NCBI RefSeq assembly: GCF_001730285.1
Contig: NZ_MIJZ01000017.1
Span: 1-64,000, forward strand
Length of the DNA stretch: 64,000 nt
Source of the DNA: Enterococcus ureasiticus
Lineage (GTDB): Bacteria; Bacillota; Bacilli; Lactobacillales; Enterococcaceae
Direction of reading: 5' to 3'
Positions within the stretch are counted from its first letter, which is position 1; each line of letters begins with the position of its first letter. Positions 27,967-37,837 of this stretch are shown here, piece by piece. The notes beneath the pieces were generated by a model. The model was not told the origin of the DNA. It worked only from the letters and a program-made list of their open reading frames with translations, and searched no databases. The position numbers were made by a program, and so were the translations under genes.

Positions 27967-29523
27967 TTATTTAGCGTAATCTACTGCACGCGTTTCCCGG
28001 ATAACGGTCACTTTGATGTGTCCTGGATAATCTAGGTCGTCTTCGATTTTCTTACGAATATCTCTAACTAAACGAACCGCTTCTAAATCTGTGATTTCAT
28101 CTGGTTTGACCATGACGCGGACTTCACGTCCAGCTTGTACAGCAAAACTAGATTCAACTCCTTCAAATCCATTAGAAATATTTTCTAAGTTTTCTAAGCG
28201 TCGAATGTAATTTTCCATTGATTCGCTACGTGCACCTGGTCTAGCAGCTGATAAAGCATCTGCTGCTGCAACTAATACAGAAATAACAGAGGTTGCTTCT
28301 ACATCGCCATGATGGGATGCAATTGCATTGATGACTGTTGAATTTTCTTTGTATTTAGCAGCTAATTCAGCACCGATCTCAACGTGAGAACCTTCGATTT
28401 CATGATCTAGCGCTTTACCAATATCATGCAATAAACCTGCACGTTTTGCTAATTGAATATCTTCGCCAATTTCTGCGGCTAAGACACCTGTCAATTTCGC
28501 AACTTCGATTGAGTGGTTCAATACGTTTTGACCATAACTTGTACGGAAACGTAAACGTCCTAAAATCTTGATCAAATCTGGATGTAATGTGTGAGCCCCA
28601 ACTTCAAAGGCGGCTTGTTCACCGTATTCACGGATACGTTCATCCATTTCTTTACGCGACTTTTCAACCATTTCTTCGATACGAGCTGGGTGAATCCGAC
28701 CATCTTGAATCAATTTTTCAAGTGTCATACGAGCGATTTCTCTACGAATTGGATCAAATCCAGAAAGTACAACAGCTTCCGGCGTATCATCAATAATCAA
28801 ATCGATTCCTGTTAAGGTCTCTAATGTACGAATGTTACGTCCCTCACGACCGATGATTCTTCCTTTCATCTCATCATTTGGTAAACTAACAACAGAGACA
28901 GTCGTTTCAGAAACTGAATCAGCTGCACATCGTTGAATCGCTAGAGAAAGTAAGTTTTTGGCTTTACGATCTGATTCTTCTTTGGCACGTTGCTCAGATT
29001 CTTTAACCATTACTGTCAACTCGTGACTTAATTCTTCTTCTGTTGATTTCATAATGATATCTTTTGCTTCATCTTTAGATAGTGAAGCAATACGTTCTAT
29101 TTCTTGGTGTTGCTTTTCAACTAGTTCTTCTACATCTTTTTCTCGCTCATCAATTAATTGCTGTCTAGCACCAAGTTTCTCTTCTTTTTCTTCCAGTGAG
29201 TTTTCGCGTTTTTCAAGAGAATCATCCTTACGATCTAACGTTTGTTCTCTTTGTAATAAACGATTTTCTTGAGATTTAAGTTCTACTTTGCTTTCTTTCA
29301 ACTCACTTTCAATTTCTGACCGATACTTCTGGTTTTCTTCCATAGCTTTTAATAAAGCTTCTTTTTTCAGAGTCTCTGCTTCTTTCTTAGCACTTTCAAT
29401 TATGCCTTCTGCAGAGGACTTTGCACCATCTATAGCCTTTTCATGACGTGATTTTGCAACGACTAACCCTAAACCAAGACCGACAATTACACCGATGATA
29501 GCGAGGAGAATTTCTAAACCCAT
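27967..29523 (-). CDS. rny: Ribonuclease Y
   Basis: A 518-residue RNase Y, the membrane-tethered endonuclease that begins mRNA decay in Firmicutes. The N-terminal transmembrane helix (about 3-24) is followed by a long coiled coil (about 30-200). A KH RNA-binding domain ([17 protein letters not shown], near 220) and an HD nuclease domain ([22 protein letters not shown], about 335-430) complete it. The ATG at 29523 has GGAGG 8 bases upstream; the in-frame GTG at 29532 overlaps that site. RicA, encoded at 15949, is a known specificity partner of RNase Y in Bacillus. Confidence 0.97.
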   Translation of the reverse strand: MGLEILLAIIGVIVGLGLGLVVAKSRHEKAIDGAKSSAEGIIESAKKEAETLKKEALLKAMEENQKYRSEIESELKESKVELKSQENRLLQREQTLDRKDDSLEKRENSLEEKEEKLGARQQLIDEREKDVEELVEKQHQEIERIASLSKDEAKDIIMKSTEEELSHELTVMVKESEQRAKEESDRKAKNLLSLAIQRCAADSVSETTVSVVSLPNDEMKGRIIGREGRNIRTLETLTGIDLIIDDTPEAVVLSGFDPIRREIARMTLEKLIQDGRIHPARIEEMVEKSRKEMDERIREYGEQAAFEVGAHTLHPDLIKILGRLRFRTSYGQNVLNHSIEVAKLTGVLAAEIGEDIQLAKRAGLLHDIGKALDHEIEGSHVEIGAELAAKYKENSTVINAIASHHGDVEATSVISVLVAAADALSAARPGARSESMENYIRRLENLENISNGFEGVESSFAVQAGREVRVMVKPDEITDLEAVRLVRDIRKKIEDDLDYPGHIKVTVIRETRAVDYAK

Positions 29524-29746
29524 TGTTTCCACCTCCGTACTATCTTCAAATTTTCAATATTCATGTAGTTTTCTGATAAACTATAATCAATTATCAATAT
29601 GTCTACTTGCATACACGTAAAAGTTATATACTAATATTTGTATACAACTTTATTCTAATGTTTGTACACCAGTGTGTCAACTTAAAAAAGCCCTTTCCCG
29701 ACGAAAGAGCTCTGGTGGTGAAAAGAATTTCCACTACGCAAAAAAA

Positions 29747-29785
29747 CAAACCAACAAAAAGCTTTTGAAAGCTCTTATTGGTTTG
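29747..29785 (-). terminator. Terminator after recA
   Basis: CAAACCAA and TTGGTTTG close a stem with an inner AGCTTT / AAAGCT hairpin, and a T-run follows on the minus strand. A second small hairpin (AGCCCTTTC / GAAAGAGCT, about 29688-29712) lies just beyond. Confidence 0.8.
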
Positions 29786-29799
29786 CCGCTTCATCTGTA

Positions 29800-30849
29800 T
29801 TATTCTTCGTCAAGAGGAAGTTCTTCTTGCGCTTGTTCTTCTTCAACGATAGCTGTTCCATCACCAATACCGAATGCATCACGAACACGTTTAGAGACTT
29901 CTTCGACCATTTCTGGATGTTCAGTCATGTAAACTTTAACATTTTCACGACCTTGACCGATTCGTTCTTCTTTATAGCTATACCATGCTCCGCTCTTATC
30001 AACAATATCTTTTTCTACAGCCATATCAAGTAATTCTCCTTCTTGAGAGATTCCTTGGCCGTACATGATATCTACTTCAGCGACTTTAAATGGTGGCGCT
30101 ACTTTATTTTTAACAACTTTGATTTTTGTACGGTTACCGATAATGTCCGTTCCTTGCTTCAATTGTTCTGCACGTCTTACTTCTAAACGAACAGTTGCAT
30201 AGAATTTCAAGGCACGACCACCAGGTGTCGTTTCAGGATTACCGAACATAACGCCGACTTTCTCACGAATTTGGTTAATAAAGATCGCAATTGTCTTCGT
30301 CTTATTGATCGAACCTGAAAGCTTACGTAATGCCTGTGACATCAAACGCGCTTGCAAACCAACGTGACTTGCACCCATTTCCCCATCGATCTCTGCACGA
30401 GGTACTAGGGCTGCTACAGAGTCAATAACCACAATGTCGATTGCACCACTGGAAACTAATGCATCTGCGATTTCTAATCCTTGTTCACCAGTATCTGGTT
30501 GCGAAAGAAGTAGTTCATCGATATTTACACCTAATGCTTGTGCATATTGAGGATCTAAGGCATGTTCTGCATCGATAAATGCAGCAGTTCCGCCTTGTTG
30601 TTGTACAGATGCGATCGCATGCAATGCAACAGTCGTTTTACCAGAACTTTCTGGTCCATAAACTTCAACGATTCGTCCACGAGGATAACCGCCTACACCT
30701 AATGCCACATCCAATGCTAGTGAACCACTGGGAATAGTCGAAATTTGTTGATCGATCTTTTCCCCTAATTTCATTACGGAACCTTTACCAAAGTTCTTTT
30801 CAATTTTTTTTAATGCGGCATCTAAGGCCACTTTACGATCATCTGCCAA
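29800..30849 (-). CDS. recA: Recombinase RecA
   Basis: A 349-residue RecA, the strand-exchange protein and SOS co-protease. The N-terminal polymerisation helix ([25 protein letters not shown]) is followed by Walker [10 protein letters not shown] (near 68), Walker [17 protein letters not shown]-binding loop 1 ([20 protein letters not shown] region) and loop 2 ([17 protein letters not shown]). The C-terminal tail is acidic ([14 protein letters not shown]). The frame starts with a TTG at 30849 with AAGGAGG 8 bases upstream; no ATG fits. An SOS-box-like sequence and a good promoter lie in the gap from cinA. Confidence 0.98.
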   Translation of the reverse strand: MADDRKVALDAALKKIEKNFGKGSVMKLGEKIDQQISTIPSGSLALDVALGVGGYPRGRIVEVYGPESSGKTTVALHAIASVQQQGGTAAFIDAEHALDPQYAQALGVNIDELLLSQPDTGEQGLEIADALVSSGAIDIVVIDSVAALVPRAEIDGEMGASHVGLQARLMSQALRKLSGSINKTKTIAIFINQIREKVGVMFGNPETTPGGRALKFYATVRLEVRRAEQLKQGTDIIGNRTKIKVVKNKVAPPFKVAEVDIMYGQGISQEGELLDMAVEKDIVDKSGAWYSYKEERIGQGRENVKVYMTEHPEMVEEVSKRVRDAFGIGDGTAIVEEEQAQEELPLDEE

Positions 30850-30900
30850 TCGATAATCCTCCTTATATATAAACGATTTAAATTCCTTTTCAATAAATAT

Positions 30901-30951
30901 ATCATAACTGGTTTATTTAAAAAAAGCAAGAGAAAAACGAACAAACATTCG
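30901..30951 (-). promoter_or_regulatory. recA promoter with LexA (SOS) box
   Basis: On the minus strand TTGCTT (30924-30929) and TATGAT (30901-30906) are separated by exactly 17 bases, a good sigma-A promoter. Just upstream, CGAATGTTTGTTCG (30938-30951) differs by one base from the Gram-positive LexA consensus CGAACRNRYGTTYG. The position fits SOS control of recA. Confidence 0.8.
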
Positions 30952-30956
30952 CCTTT

Positions 30957-32204
30957 TTATTTTTTCTTATCTAATGCTCTTCGAATCAGGTCTAAGCCTT
31001 TCATTACAGCGCTTTGACGAATGTACTTTCGATCACGATTAAAATGTTGGAGTATAGCTAAAGTCGGCTGACCTTTTTGCGCTAAACCGATCCAGACAGT
31101 TCCTGCTGGCTGACCTTCTAATTCATCTGGACCAGCTACACCTGTAAACGATACTGCAAAGTCTGCATCTGCTAATTTTCTTGCTTGTTCTGCCATTGCG
31201 ATTGCACAATATTCGCTGACTGTTCCTTCTTTTTCAAGCAATGCCGGATCGATCCCTAAAAAATGTTCTTTTGTCTCAGCAGAATAGGTAACAAAACCAC
31301 CCTTAAATACTTCTGAAACACCTGAGATATCTCCTAAGGTACTTTGAAAAAGACCTGCTGTCAGACTTTCTGCGACTGTTACGGTTTTTCCGTATTTTTT
31401 TAGTGTCTCTACTGTGACTTTTACTAAACTATTCTCGTCACCATATCCATAGAAATACTCACCGACTTTATTCATGACTTTCGCTTCCAGACTATCTAAC
31501 AACTGCTGACCTGCTATTTCATCAGCGATCTTAGCTGTTAAGCGTAATGTTACTTCATTCGGCTTAGCATATGGGGCGATTGTTGGATTGGTCTGAGTGT
31601 CGATCAATTCTTTTAATTCTGTCACTAATTGCGATTCTCCAATCCCATAAAATCTCAAAACTCTAGAGATTAGCTGCTCTGCTTGCGGGAAAAATTCTTC
31701 TAATAATGGACGAGCATTTTGTTGAAACATCGGTTTTAACTCATTGGGAGGTCCTGGTAATAATAAATAAGTCGTCTCATTTTCGGTGATCAAGGTTCCT
31801 ACTGCTAACCCTGTAGGATTTTGAACAGCAATTCCCCCATCGATCATCAAGGTCTGTCTTAAATTATTTTCAGTCATTTTATTTTTTGAAAACTTGAAAA
31901 ATTCATGAAGACGAGTAAGCGCCTGCTTATCTTGGACTAAAGAACGATCGATATGTTCAGCTACAGTATCTTTGGTTAAATCATCATCTGTCGGCCCTAA
32001 TCCGCCGCATAAAACGATTAGATCACTACGTCCCTCAGCTTCAATCAGCAATTGTTCTAAGCGCTGCGGATTGTCTCCTACAACGGTATGATAATACACC
32101 TCGATTCCTAAATCTGCTAATTCTTCTGATAGAAAAGTCGCATTTGTATTGACGACTTGCCCTAATAACAACTCTGTACCAACTGCAATGATCTCTGCTT
32201 TCAT
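30957..32204 (-). CDS. cinA: CinA-family protein (competence/damage-inducible; NMN deamidase type)
   Basis: A 415-residue two-domain CinA. The N-terminal MoCF-type domain ([36 protein letters not shown]) has been linked to ADP-ribose pyrophosphatase activity. The C-terminal domain (about 255-410; [49 protein letters not shown]) is the NMN deamidase type. It lies immediately upstream of recA, the order conserved in streptococci and enterococci, but recA has its own promoter in the gap. Confidence 0.95.
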   Translation of the reverse strand: MKAEIIAVGTELLLGQVVNTNATFLSEELADLGIEVYYHTVVGDNPQRLEQLLIEAEGRSDLIVLCGGLGPTDDDLTKDTVAEHIDRSLVQDKQALTRLHEFFKFSKNKMTENNLRQTLMIDGGIAVQNPTGLAVGTLITENETTYLLLPGPPNELKPMFQQNARPLLEEFFPQAEQLISRVLRFYGIGESQLVTELKELIDTQTNPTIAPYAKPNEVTLRLTAKIADEIAGQQLLDSLEAKVMNKVGEYFYGYGDENSLVKVTVETLKKYGKTVTVAESLTAGLFQSTLGDISGVSEVFKGGFVTYSAETKEHFLGIDPALLEKEGTVSEYCAIAMAEQARKLADADFAVSFTGVAGPDELEGQPAGTVWIGLAQKGQPTLAILQHFNRDRKYIRQSAVMKGLDLIRRALDKKK

Positions 32205-32385
32205 TTTTCTCCTCTTCTCTAATAAGATACGTAAACGATTCTTATTTCATTTTATCACAGGAAATTTTTTTATTGCTATCAAACGGCTTTGTCTACTTTA
32301 TAATTTAAAACAGTGATATTAGTATCATTTATATAATAATATGATACAATTTGTATATTGAGGTAAAAGGAGGAACAGCATAAAA

Positions 32386-33567
32386 ATGACAGCAATTATT
32401 GGATTATTAAGTTTTTTAGGGATAGGAGTTGGAGGTTTTCTTTCATTGAAAGCTATTTTCAAAAAACAACCGAAAAAGAAGGCTTTAATTTTTACCGGAG
32501 CTAGTTTTGTCGTAATGATCGGTGCGCTAGCCTTAGCACCCACATCACCACGCATTGACATTGCAGACAAATCAATAGAAACAAACGATCAAGGAACCGC
32601 AATAATAGAAGGAAAAACGAATGACCAAAGTAAAATCACCCTTGATGGGGAGAAAATCAAAACAAACAACGGAGAATTTTCTTACGAAGTTACGTTAAAA
32701 GATGATCAGCCTCAAAAACTGACTTTCGTCGCTTCAATCGGTGACAACGACAAAGCTGAAACAATCGAAGTTAAACCATCAAAAGCCTTCGTTGCTTTTT
32801 TAAATGAAGAAAAACAAGATCAAGATACACTGAAAAAAGCCGAAACTGCCCTAGTTTTAGCCGAAAATAAACCCACGAAAAAAAATTATGATGAAGCCGC
32901 AACTCGTATTACTTCATTAACAAAGGAAAAAGACGACTTTACAAAACGTTTAGAGATCGTAAAAGAGAATGTACCGATTTACGAAGCTGTTGAACTGGCG
33001 GAAACAAAACAAACAAAAGAACAGGTCGATTCAGCAACTGCTTTAGTAGCAAAAGCAACTCTAAATAAAGACTCTTTACTAAAGCGTTTAACAACTGTTC
33101 AGCAAAAAATTACTGAAAAAGAAAAGACAGAAAAACAAATTGCCTCAGCTCGTGAAGCTGTAGAAAAAGCCGAACAGGAACCAACAGATGATCATTACAA
33201 CCAAGCCATTGCTAGAATCAAAGAACTACCAAATGGCAATACTGAATTAACAAACCGGGCAAATGGCGTAAAACAAACACTCGCAGCTCAAAAAGAAGAA
33301 GCAAAAAAAGTAGCTGAAGCGCAAAAAAAAGCTGCGCAAGAAGCCCAAAAAGCAGCTGCTGAACAACAACAAGCACAAGCCGCAGCAGCCACTCAAACAC
33401 CAGAAACTCCTGCACCAAACACACAAGCAGTAAGCCAACGAGTATTAGTTACTCCTACTGGAAAAAAATACCATAATCGTGTCTGTGGAAATGGAACTTA
33501 TAACGAATCAACATTAGAGCAAGCACTTGCCGCTGGGCTAGAACCCTGCTCTAAATGCTTCGGTTAA
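32386..33567 (+). CDS. Membrane-anchored coiled-coil protein with a C-terminal four-Cys/His motif
   Basis: A 393-residue protein with two N-terminal transmembrane helices (about 3-23 and 34-53). A beta domain resembling a bacterial Ig-like fold follows (about 58-125), then helical repeats of about 60 residues (about 135-310) and an Ala/Gln-rich stretch. The final 35 residues read KYHNRVCG... ending PCSKCFG, a His/Cys pattern (YHxxxCG...GLxPCxxC) found at the end of several Firmicute surface proteins and nucleases, likely binding zinc. Function unknown. GGAGG lies 12 bases before the ATG. It is transcribed divergently from cinA with its own terminator. Confidence 0.8.
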   Translation: MTAIIGLLSFLGIGVGGFLSLKAIFKKQPKKKALIFTGASFVVMIGALALAPTSPRIDIADKSIETNDQGTAIIEGKTNDQSKITLDGEKIKTNNGEFSYEVTLKDDQPQKLTFVASIGDNDKAETIEVKPSKAFVAFLNEEKQDQDTLKKAETALVLAENKPTKKNYDEAATRITSLTKEKDDFTKRLEIVKENVPIYEAVELAETKQTKEQVDSATALVAKATLNKDSLLKRLTTVQQKITEKEKTEKQIASAREAVEKAEQEPTDDHYNQAIARIKELPNGNTELTNRANGVKQTLAAQKEEAKKVAEAQKKAAQEAQKAAAEQQQAQAAAATQTPETPAPNTQAVSQRVLVTPTGKKYHNRVCGNGTYNESTLEQALAAGLEPCSKCFG

Positions 33568-33577
33568 ATAAACACAT

Positions 33578-33612
33578 AAAAAAGAATTTCCAAAACAAGG
33601 AAATTCTTTTTT
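33578..33612. terminator. Bidirectional terminator between convergent genes
   Basis: AAAAAAGAATTTCC pairs perfectly with GGAAATTCTTTTTT across a 7-base loop, between the coiled-coil protein gene (plus) and the NAD(P)-binding oxidoreductase gene (minus). Each transcript can use it. Confidence 0.9.
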
Positions 33613-33630
33613 ATTATAAAGCCATTCTTC

Positions 33631-34254
33631 TTATTGATGCACACTAAAACGTTGGTTTGGATGTGCATTTTTTTCAATCTCATCGACCATCGCAATCGCG
33701 TAATCAGCGTATGAGATATAGCTCTTGCCATCTTTATCTGCTTCTAATTCTTCGCCAGCTGCGACATAACTGCCTGTTGCTGGACCTTCTGCATCAAAAT
33801 CTGCTGCTGGACTAATATACGTCCAATTAAGGCCTTTAGCGGCTTCTAACAAGTCCAAACCTTTACCCATTGCAGTTGCTAATGGTTTAAATGCTTCAGG
33901 AAAATTTGGTGTTTCACTTAAGCGTACAGTATGTTCTGGGTTTACAAATAAACTTCCAGCGCCACCGACTACTAACAAACGTGTTTTTGTATTTGTCAAA
34001 ATATCGATTAGATGTTGTGTTGATCCAGTAAATTCACTCACATCACCCCAGAAACCTAAAGCACTAACCAAAACATCAAAGCCTTTTACATCGTTTGTTG
34101 TTAAGTTGTAGACATCTTTTTCGATCACAGGTGTGCCATCTGTGATTTTGGCCGCATCACGAACGATCGCTGTCACATCTAGTCCTCGTTTTTTTGCTTC
34201 TTTCAAAATGGCTGAACCTGCTTTACCGTTTGCTCCTAAAATTGCTACTTTCAT
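33631..34254 (-). CDS. NAD(P)H-binding oxidoreductase (atypical SDR)
   Basis: A 207-residue protein with an N-terminal Rossmann motif (VAILGANGKAGSAILKEA) and the typical course of the NAD(P)H-binding atypical short-chain dehydrogenases: DVLVSALGFWG, LLVVGGAGSLFV, WTYISPAADFDAEGP, YISYADYAIAMVDEIE. Substrate unknown; relatives are flavin or quinone reductase-like stress proteins. The ATG at 34254 has GAAAGGAAG upstream; the longer frame has no site. It is directly downstream of an Rrf2-type regulator gene and shares with it a GTTACATTT upstream motif, so regulation by that protein is likely. Confidence 0.88.
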   Translation of the reverse strand: MKVAILGANGKAGSAILKEAKKRGLDVTAIVRDAAKITDGTPVIEKDVYNLTTNDVKGFDVLVSALGFWGDVSEFTGSTQHLIDILTNTKTRLLVVGGAGSLFVNPEHTVRLSETPNFPEAFKPLATAMGKGLDLLEAAKGLNWTYISPAADFDAEGPATGSYVAAGEELEADKDGKSYISYADYAIAMVDEIEKNAHPNQRFSVHQ

Positions 34255-34288
34255 ATTTATCTTCCTTTCTTTTAATGAAACTTTTTCT

Positions 34289-34297
34289 GTTACATTT
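34289..34297. promoter_or_regulatory. GTTACATTT motif upstream of the oxidoreductase gene
   Basis: GTTACATTTAAAT lies 35 bases upstream of the oxidoreductase start. GTTACATTTGAAT occurs at 34778-34790 upstream of the Rrf2-type regulator. It is a candidate operator shared by the two genes. Confidence 0.4.
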
Positions 34298-34322
34298 AAA
34301 TCTAAAAAGAGAAGAGACATGT

Positions 34323-34745
34323 TCAAGTCTCTTGCTGCTTGATTTGATGGATTACATCAGATAAAGCGATCTCTTTCAATTCTGTCTCCATACTTTGCTG
34401 AACCTTCGTATATTGTTCTTCTAAAGCTGTTTGGATATTTGCTCCTACTAGACAGTTTGGATTAGGATTTTGGTGAATATTGAATACTTCGTGATCTAAT
34501 TCAACTGCTTCATAAATATCATAAAGAGAAATATCTTCTGGTTTTTTCAGTAAATAGGTCTGAGTCGCGCCTCTACTTGTATGAATGAGTCCAGCTTTTT
34601 TCAACTTGCTCATCAGTCTTCTAACAACAACTGGATTAGTATTTACACTTGATGCGATCAATTCAGAATTAACACGATCGGGTGGCCCGATTTCGATTAA
34701 ACTGAGGATATGGATCGCGACACTTAATTTCGTCGACATGGCCAT
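34323..34745 (-). CDS. Rrf2-family transcriptional regulator
   Basis: A 140-residue Rrf2-type winged-helix protein (KLSVAIHILSLIEIG at the start, SELIASSVNTNPVVVRRLMSKLKKAGLIHTSRG as recognition region, LYDIYEAVELDHEVFNIHQNPNPNCLVG). Only one Cys lies in the region where iron-sulfur Rrf2 proteins carry three, so it is probably the cluster-free YwnA-like type. The ATG at 34745 has GGAG 8 bases upstream. It is upstream of the oxidoreductase gene on the same strand, with GTAAC/GTTAC repeats (34766-34782) in its own promoter region. Confidence 0.9.
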   Translation of the reverse strand: MAMSTKLSVAIHILSLIEIGPPDRVNSELIASSVNTNPVVVRRLMSKLKKAGLIHTSRGATQTYLLKKPEDISLYDIYEAVELDHEVFNIHQNPNPNCLVGANIQTALEEQYTKVQQSMETELKEIALSDVIHQIKQQET

Positions 34746-34777
34746 GTCTATCACTCCAACTCTTAGTAACAATCTAA

Positions 34778-34790
34778 GTTACATTTGAAT
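34778..34790. promoter_or_regulatory. GTTACATTT motif upstream of the Rrf2-type regulator
   Basis: GTTACATTTGAAT lies 33 bases before the regulator start, adjoining an inverted GTAAC...GTTAC pair (34766-34782). It is the counterpart of the motif at 34289; likely autoregulation. Confidence 0.4.
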
Positions 34791-34934
34791 TTTACTGCGA
34801 TTACTTGGAAATGTCAACAGATAGACTTCTATTAAAAGATTTATTTTTACTTTCATGATAAAATCAAGGATAAGTAGTACCTCAATCCAAAGAATAGACA
34901 CTAAACATACATTCATTTTCTAAAGGAGCCTAAC

Positions 34935-35741
34935 ATGGAAATCAAACTATCTGTCCGTATCTCGGAAACCAAAACAACGATTGAATTTAACGACCACCAA
35001 GGAGTCATCAACATACTTGATGCGGCAAAAGAAATCACCCTAGATCAACCAGCAGTCTATATTTTACTCAAAGACCATACAATAATTTCAATAGGAAAAT
35101 CAGAAGCAGGGATTTTCCAAAATGAATTAGATTTTAACAAAATAATCACAGTTACTCCATCTTGGGACATCGAACTGGACTATTTAGTCCAACAGTTTAT
35201 CACAGAAGCTGTTGAAAACGACATCAAACTTGCTAATATACCTGAGATAAAAACAAAGATTCCAGCAAGCTATAAAAAAACAGTCACATCTTACAACAAT
35301 GAAGTTCTATTCGTTCTTGAAAAATTTGGCTACCATTTAAAACACCATGAGGAACCTAAAAAAACAAAAGCTAAACCGGCCAAAGCACGTCATAAATGGA
35401 CAAAAGAAGTCAGCCAAATAGAATTTTTTATAGATGCAAGAGGATGCAAAGCCACTGCTCTTTGGCACAAACGAAACGAAATGCTCCTAAAAGCTGGTGC
35501 TACAATGATGCCTGAACCGTCACTTAACAAAGATGGGTCACTAGGATTTTCTGCCAAAATGGGGCAAAGAATCAGAGAAGATCATAAAGATAAAGTAAAA
35601 AATTTTGTCACAACTGAAGATATCATTTTAAAAAGCGTCAATGAGGTCGGCTTATTTTTATACTTTGGAGGAACAAATAGCTGGTTGGAATTAATCGATG
35701 CTAACGGGAAGACACTGAATGAGTGGACAGTCGTTGATTAA
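34935..35741 (+). CDS. Hypothetical protein, possibly DUF4357-like at the C-terminus
   Basis: A 268-residue soluble protein with AAAGGAG before its ATG. I do not recognise the family with certainty. The N-terminal 60 residues (AVYILLKDHTIISIGKSEAG) faintly recall a GIY-YIG-like strand pattern but lack a clear catalytic set. A basic linker (KKTKAKPAKARHKWTKE, near 150) separates a C-terminal domain (CKATALWHKRNEMLLKAGATM, SLGFSAKMGQRIREDHK, GGTNSWLELID) that resembles DUF4357-type modules found in nucleic-acid enzymes. It is monocistronic with a strong terminator. Confidence 0.65.
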   Translation: MEIKLSVRISETKTTIEFNDHQGVINILDAAKEITLDQPAVYILLKDHTIISIGKSEAGIFQNELDFNKIITVTPSWDIELDYLVQQFITEAVENDIKLANIPEIKTKIPASYKKTVTSYNNEVLFVLEKFGYHLKHHEEPKKTKAKPAKARHKWTKEVSQIEFFIDARGCKATALWHKRNEMLLKAGATMMPEPSLNKDGSLGFSAKMGQRIREDHKDKVKNFVTTEDIILKSVNEVGLFLYFGGTNSWLELIDANGKTLNEWTVVD

Positions 35742-35775
35742 GAAAAGAAAGCTAGCCTTACAAATAGAATAATAA

Positions 35776-35817
35776 AAAAGCGTAGTATTCATCCATTTCG
35801 GAGAATACCACGCTTTT
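35776..35817. terminator. Terminator between convergent genes
   Basis: AAAAGCGTxGTATTC pairs with GAATACxACGCTTTT around a 12-base loop, between the hypothetical gene ending at 35741 and the minus-strand gene ending at 35857. Confidence 0.85.
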
Positions 35818-35856
35818 ATCTTTATCTAGCCATTGAAGTGTATTTCATTATTATAA

Positions 35857-37179
35857 CTAAAATTCAACATCATAATAATAATTTACTACTAAATCTTTAC
35901 CAGTTTTTTCAACGATAAAATCACTATGATCGATTTTTTCAAGTTGACCTTCGCCACCTACACTTGAGAAGTCAAAAATATAGTCATTTACTTTGAACTC
36001 ACTTCCAATTTCCATATCGTGAACAGACTCTTGATAAACTACATACTCTTTTATATTAGTATCATAAATCCAATGTTTAACCGTTACCGGTACAACAAAT
36101 CTAGTTGGTGTTTCAGAAAAAATCACTTCATGTTTGCCATTCGTTTTTAATTGACTCACTTCATTTTTGTTCAAGCACAGTTTACTTTCTTGACGCGAAC
36201 CGATGATTTTAAGTTCTTTAGGCGTTCCTTTAGAAAGGTCTCCTAGTAAACCACCTTGCGCATCTAAAAAGACGTTATCAGGTTCTGAAACCCACGTATA
36301 ATTTTTCATATCTTTCATATTACGGGCAACACTTGTAAAGTCTGTTACAAATACAGGTATATCATCTGTAATTTCAAATGTTGGTTTTTTATACTCTTCA
36401 CGAACTACAGCACCTGAGTAAGCACGTAACATTTGTTTATCTGCATGAAGCGCTGAATATGGACTGTTGATATCTGTAGAGATACCAGTAATTGAGCTAC
36501 CTGCGTCTTCGGCTTGGATATGCGCAATGATTGAACGAGCTCCAGCAACTTTCCCTTCGCCTATAACAGTGGCACCTTTCCATGCATAAATATCGCGATA
36601 AGCGTAGATCCCTATCCCTTCACTACTCGTACCTTTTAAAACAGCGTCATGATACGGTTTAATATCATTTTCACTATAAATTCCGTAATTTGCACCAAAA
36701 CCTTCTACCGTACCGCCATCCATTTGGATTTCATTATGAACGAACAAACCTGTCCCAGCAGCTGTTGCTGTTACATGTCCTTTGCCATATTTTGACATCT
36801 TGAATGCACGTAAATGCATGCCAACAGAAATACCTGTATCTTCAGTAGTAGTTACGTTCAACTCGCCATTTCCTCTAAATTCAAGGGTACTTTTTACATT
36901 AATTGCGCCCATATTTACTGGTTTCGTGTTATTCAAGTTGATTGTGATTGTTCGTGAGCTATATAAAGTTGCAGTCTCGTCTAACAAATATTCACCTTTT
37001 TTAGTCGTTAAAACATTTGTCCCATCTGCTTTTGTTGTAATAGTTGCATCGTAGCCTTTCAAGTCAGTATCCGCCGTCAAAACGGACGCAGCAAAAGCTT
37101 TTTGTCCTCCTGTAAATACCAATAAAAATGCGATCATCACAAAAAATAAATACCCGATAGTTTTTTTAGTCATGTTCAT
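35857..37179 (-). CDS. Secreted beta-helix-like surface protein
   Basis: A 440-residue exported protein with a signal peptide (about 8-31, cleaved after AFAA). The central part (about 60-260) consists of repeated short strands with Gly turns (INVKSTLEFRGNGELNV, VHNEIQMDGGTVEGFGANYGIYSENDI), as in right-handed beta-helix proteins. The last 80 residues (VPVTVKHWIYDTNIKEYVV to VVNYYYDVEF) look like a MucBP-type repeat. No LPxTG, WxL or LysM anchor is visible, so it may be released or bound through its repeats. AGGAG lies 10 bases before the ATG at 37179. Confidence 0.75.
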   Translation of the reverse strand: MNMTKKTIGYLFFVMIAFLLVFTGGQKAFAASVLTADTDLKGYDATITTKADGTNVLTTKKGEYLLDETATLYSSRTITINLNNTKPVNMGAINVKSTLEFRGNGELNVTTTEDTGISVGMHLRAFKMSKYGKGHVTATAAGTGLFVHNEIQMDGGTVEGFGANYGIYSENDIKPYHDAVLKGTSSEGIGIYAYRDIYAWKGATVIGEGKVAGARSIIAHIQAEDAGSSITGISTDINSPYSALHADKQMLRAYSGAVVREEYKKPTFEITDDIPVFVTDFTSVARNMKDMKNYTWVSEPDNVFLDAQGGLLGDLSKGTPKELKIIGSRQESKLCLNKNEVSQLKTNGKHEVIFSETPTRFVVPVTVKHWIYDTNIKEYVVYQESVHDMEIGSEFKVNDYIFDFSSVGGEGQLEKIDHSDFIVEKTGKDLVVNYYYDVEF

Positions 37180-37772
37180 TAACTTTAATCTCCTTTTTTA
37201 TTCTTTAATTCATTTAGTCTTTTTTAGTTTCAAGACAGCACTCAATATAACACGGATTTTCTCAGTTTTTTCTCAATTTTTTTTGAATAGAAGAAGATAA
37301 ATGATAATGCAAATATATCATAAAAAAAGATAAATATTACATCGTTATATAAATCAAAATAAACGAAATTTACCATATAAGAAAAGCCAAAGAAAAAATA
37401 TATTTGTCGACAGTAAAGAAAACTATCTCCCCTTAAAATTGATTTTTTCTCTAAAAGATACTATTAAATTTTTTTTCAAATGAAAGCTAGCAATACATAG
37501 TTCGATTGATCAATCAAACTTGTAAACCATTCTATTTTGTGAACTGACTCTGCCACTTACATCAACATGTTTTTTATCTAAAATTTTTTTGTTTTAAAAA
37601 AAGATAATTTTTTTTGGGCTAACTATCTGAACGGCTTCCCTGCTAAACATTTAAGTATTCCAAAAATAGCTTCTTCCCCCTTTGTAAAGATCTTTATCAA
37701 CTGCGAATTTATCTCATTAAATTAAAAATTCAGACACTCTCTATTAACTGTCTAAAACATTACAGCTATCCT
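37180..37772. other. AT-rich intergenic region between divergent genes
   Basis: About 590 bases upstream of both the beta-helix gene (minus) and ohyA (plus). There is no frame with a plausible start, only AT-rich promoter-like DNA with long A/T runs. The right end grades into the ohyA promoter and operator described separately. Confidence 0.6.
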
Positions 37773-37814
37773 TTGTTAGTAAAAATGATCCTTGTTACAA
37801 TGACGGTGTAACAA
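37773..37814 (+). promoter_or_regulatory. ohyA promoter overlapped by a perfect palindrome
   Basis: TTGTTA (37773-37778) and TACAAT (37796-37801) are 17 bases apart, a good sigma-A promoter. TTGTTACA and TGTAACAA (37792-37799 and 37807-37814), perfect 8-base arms with a 7-base spacer, straddle the -10 and start region. This is the expected place for a repressor. A TetR-type fatty-acid-responsive repressor is a reasonable guess; no such gene is adjacent. Confidence 0.7.
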
Positions 37815-37837
37815 ATCAAAAATCAGGAGGGATATTT

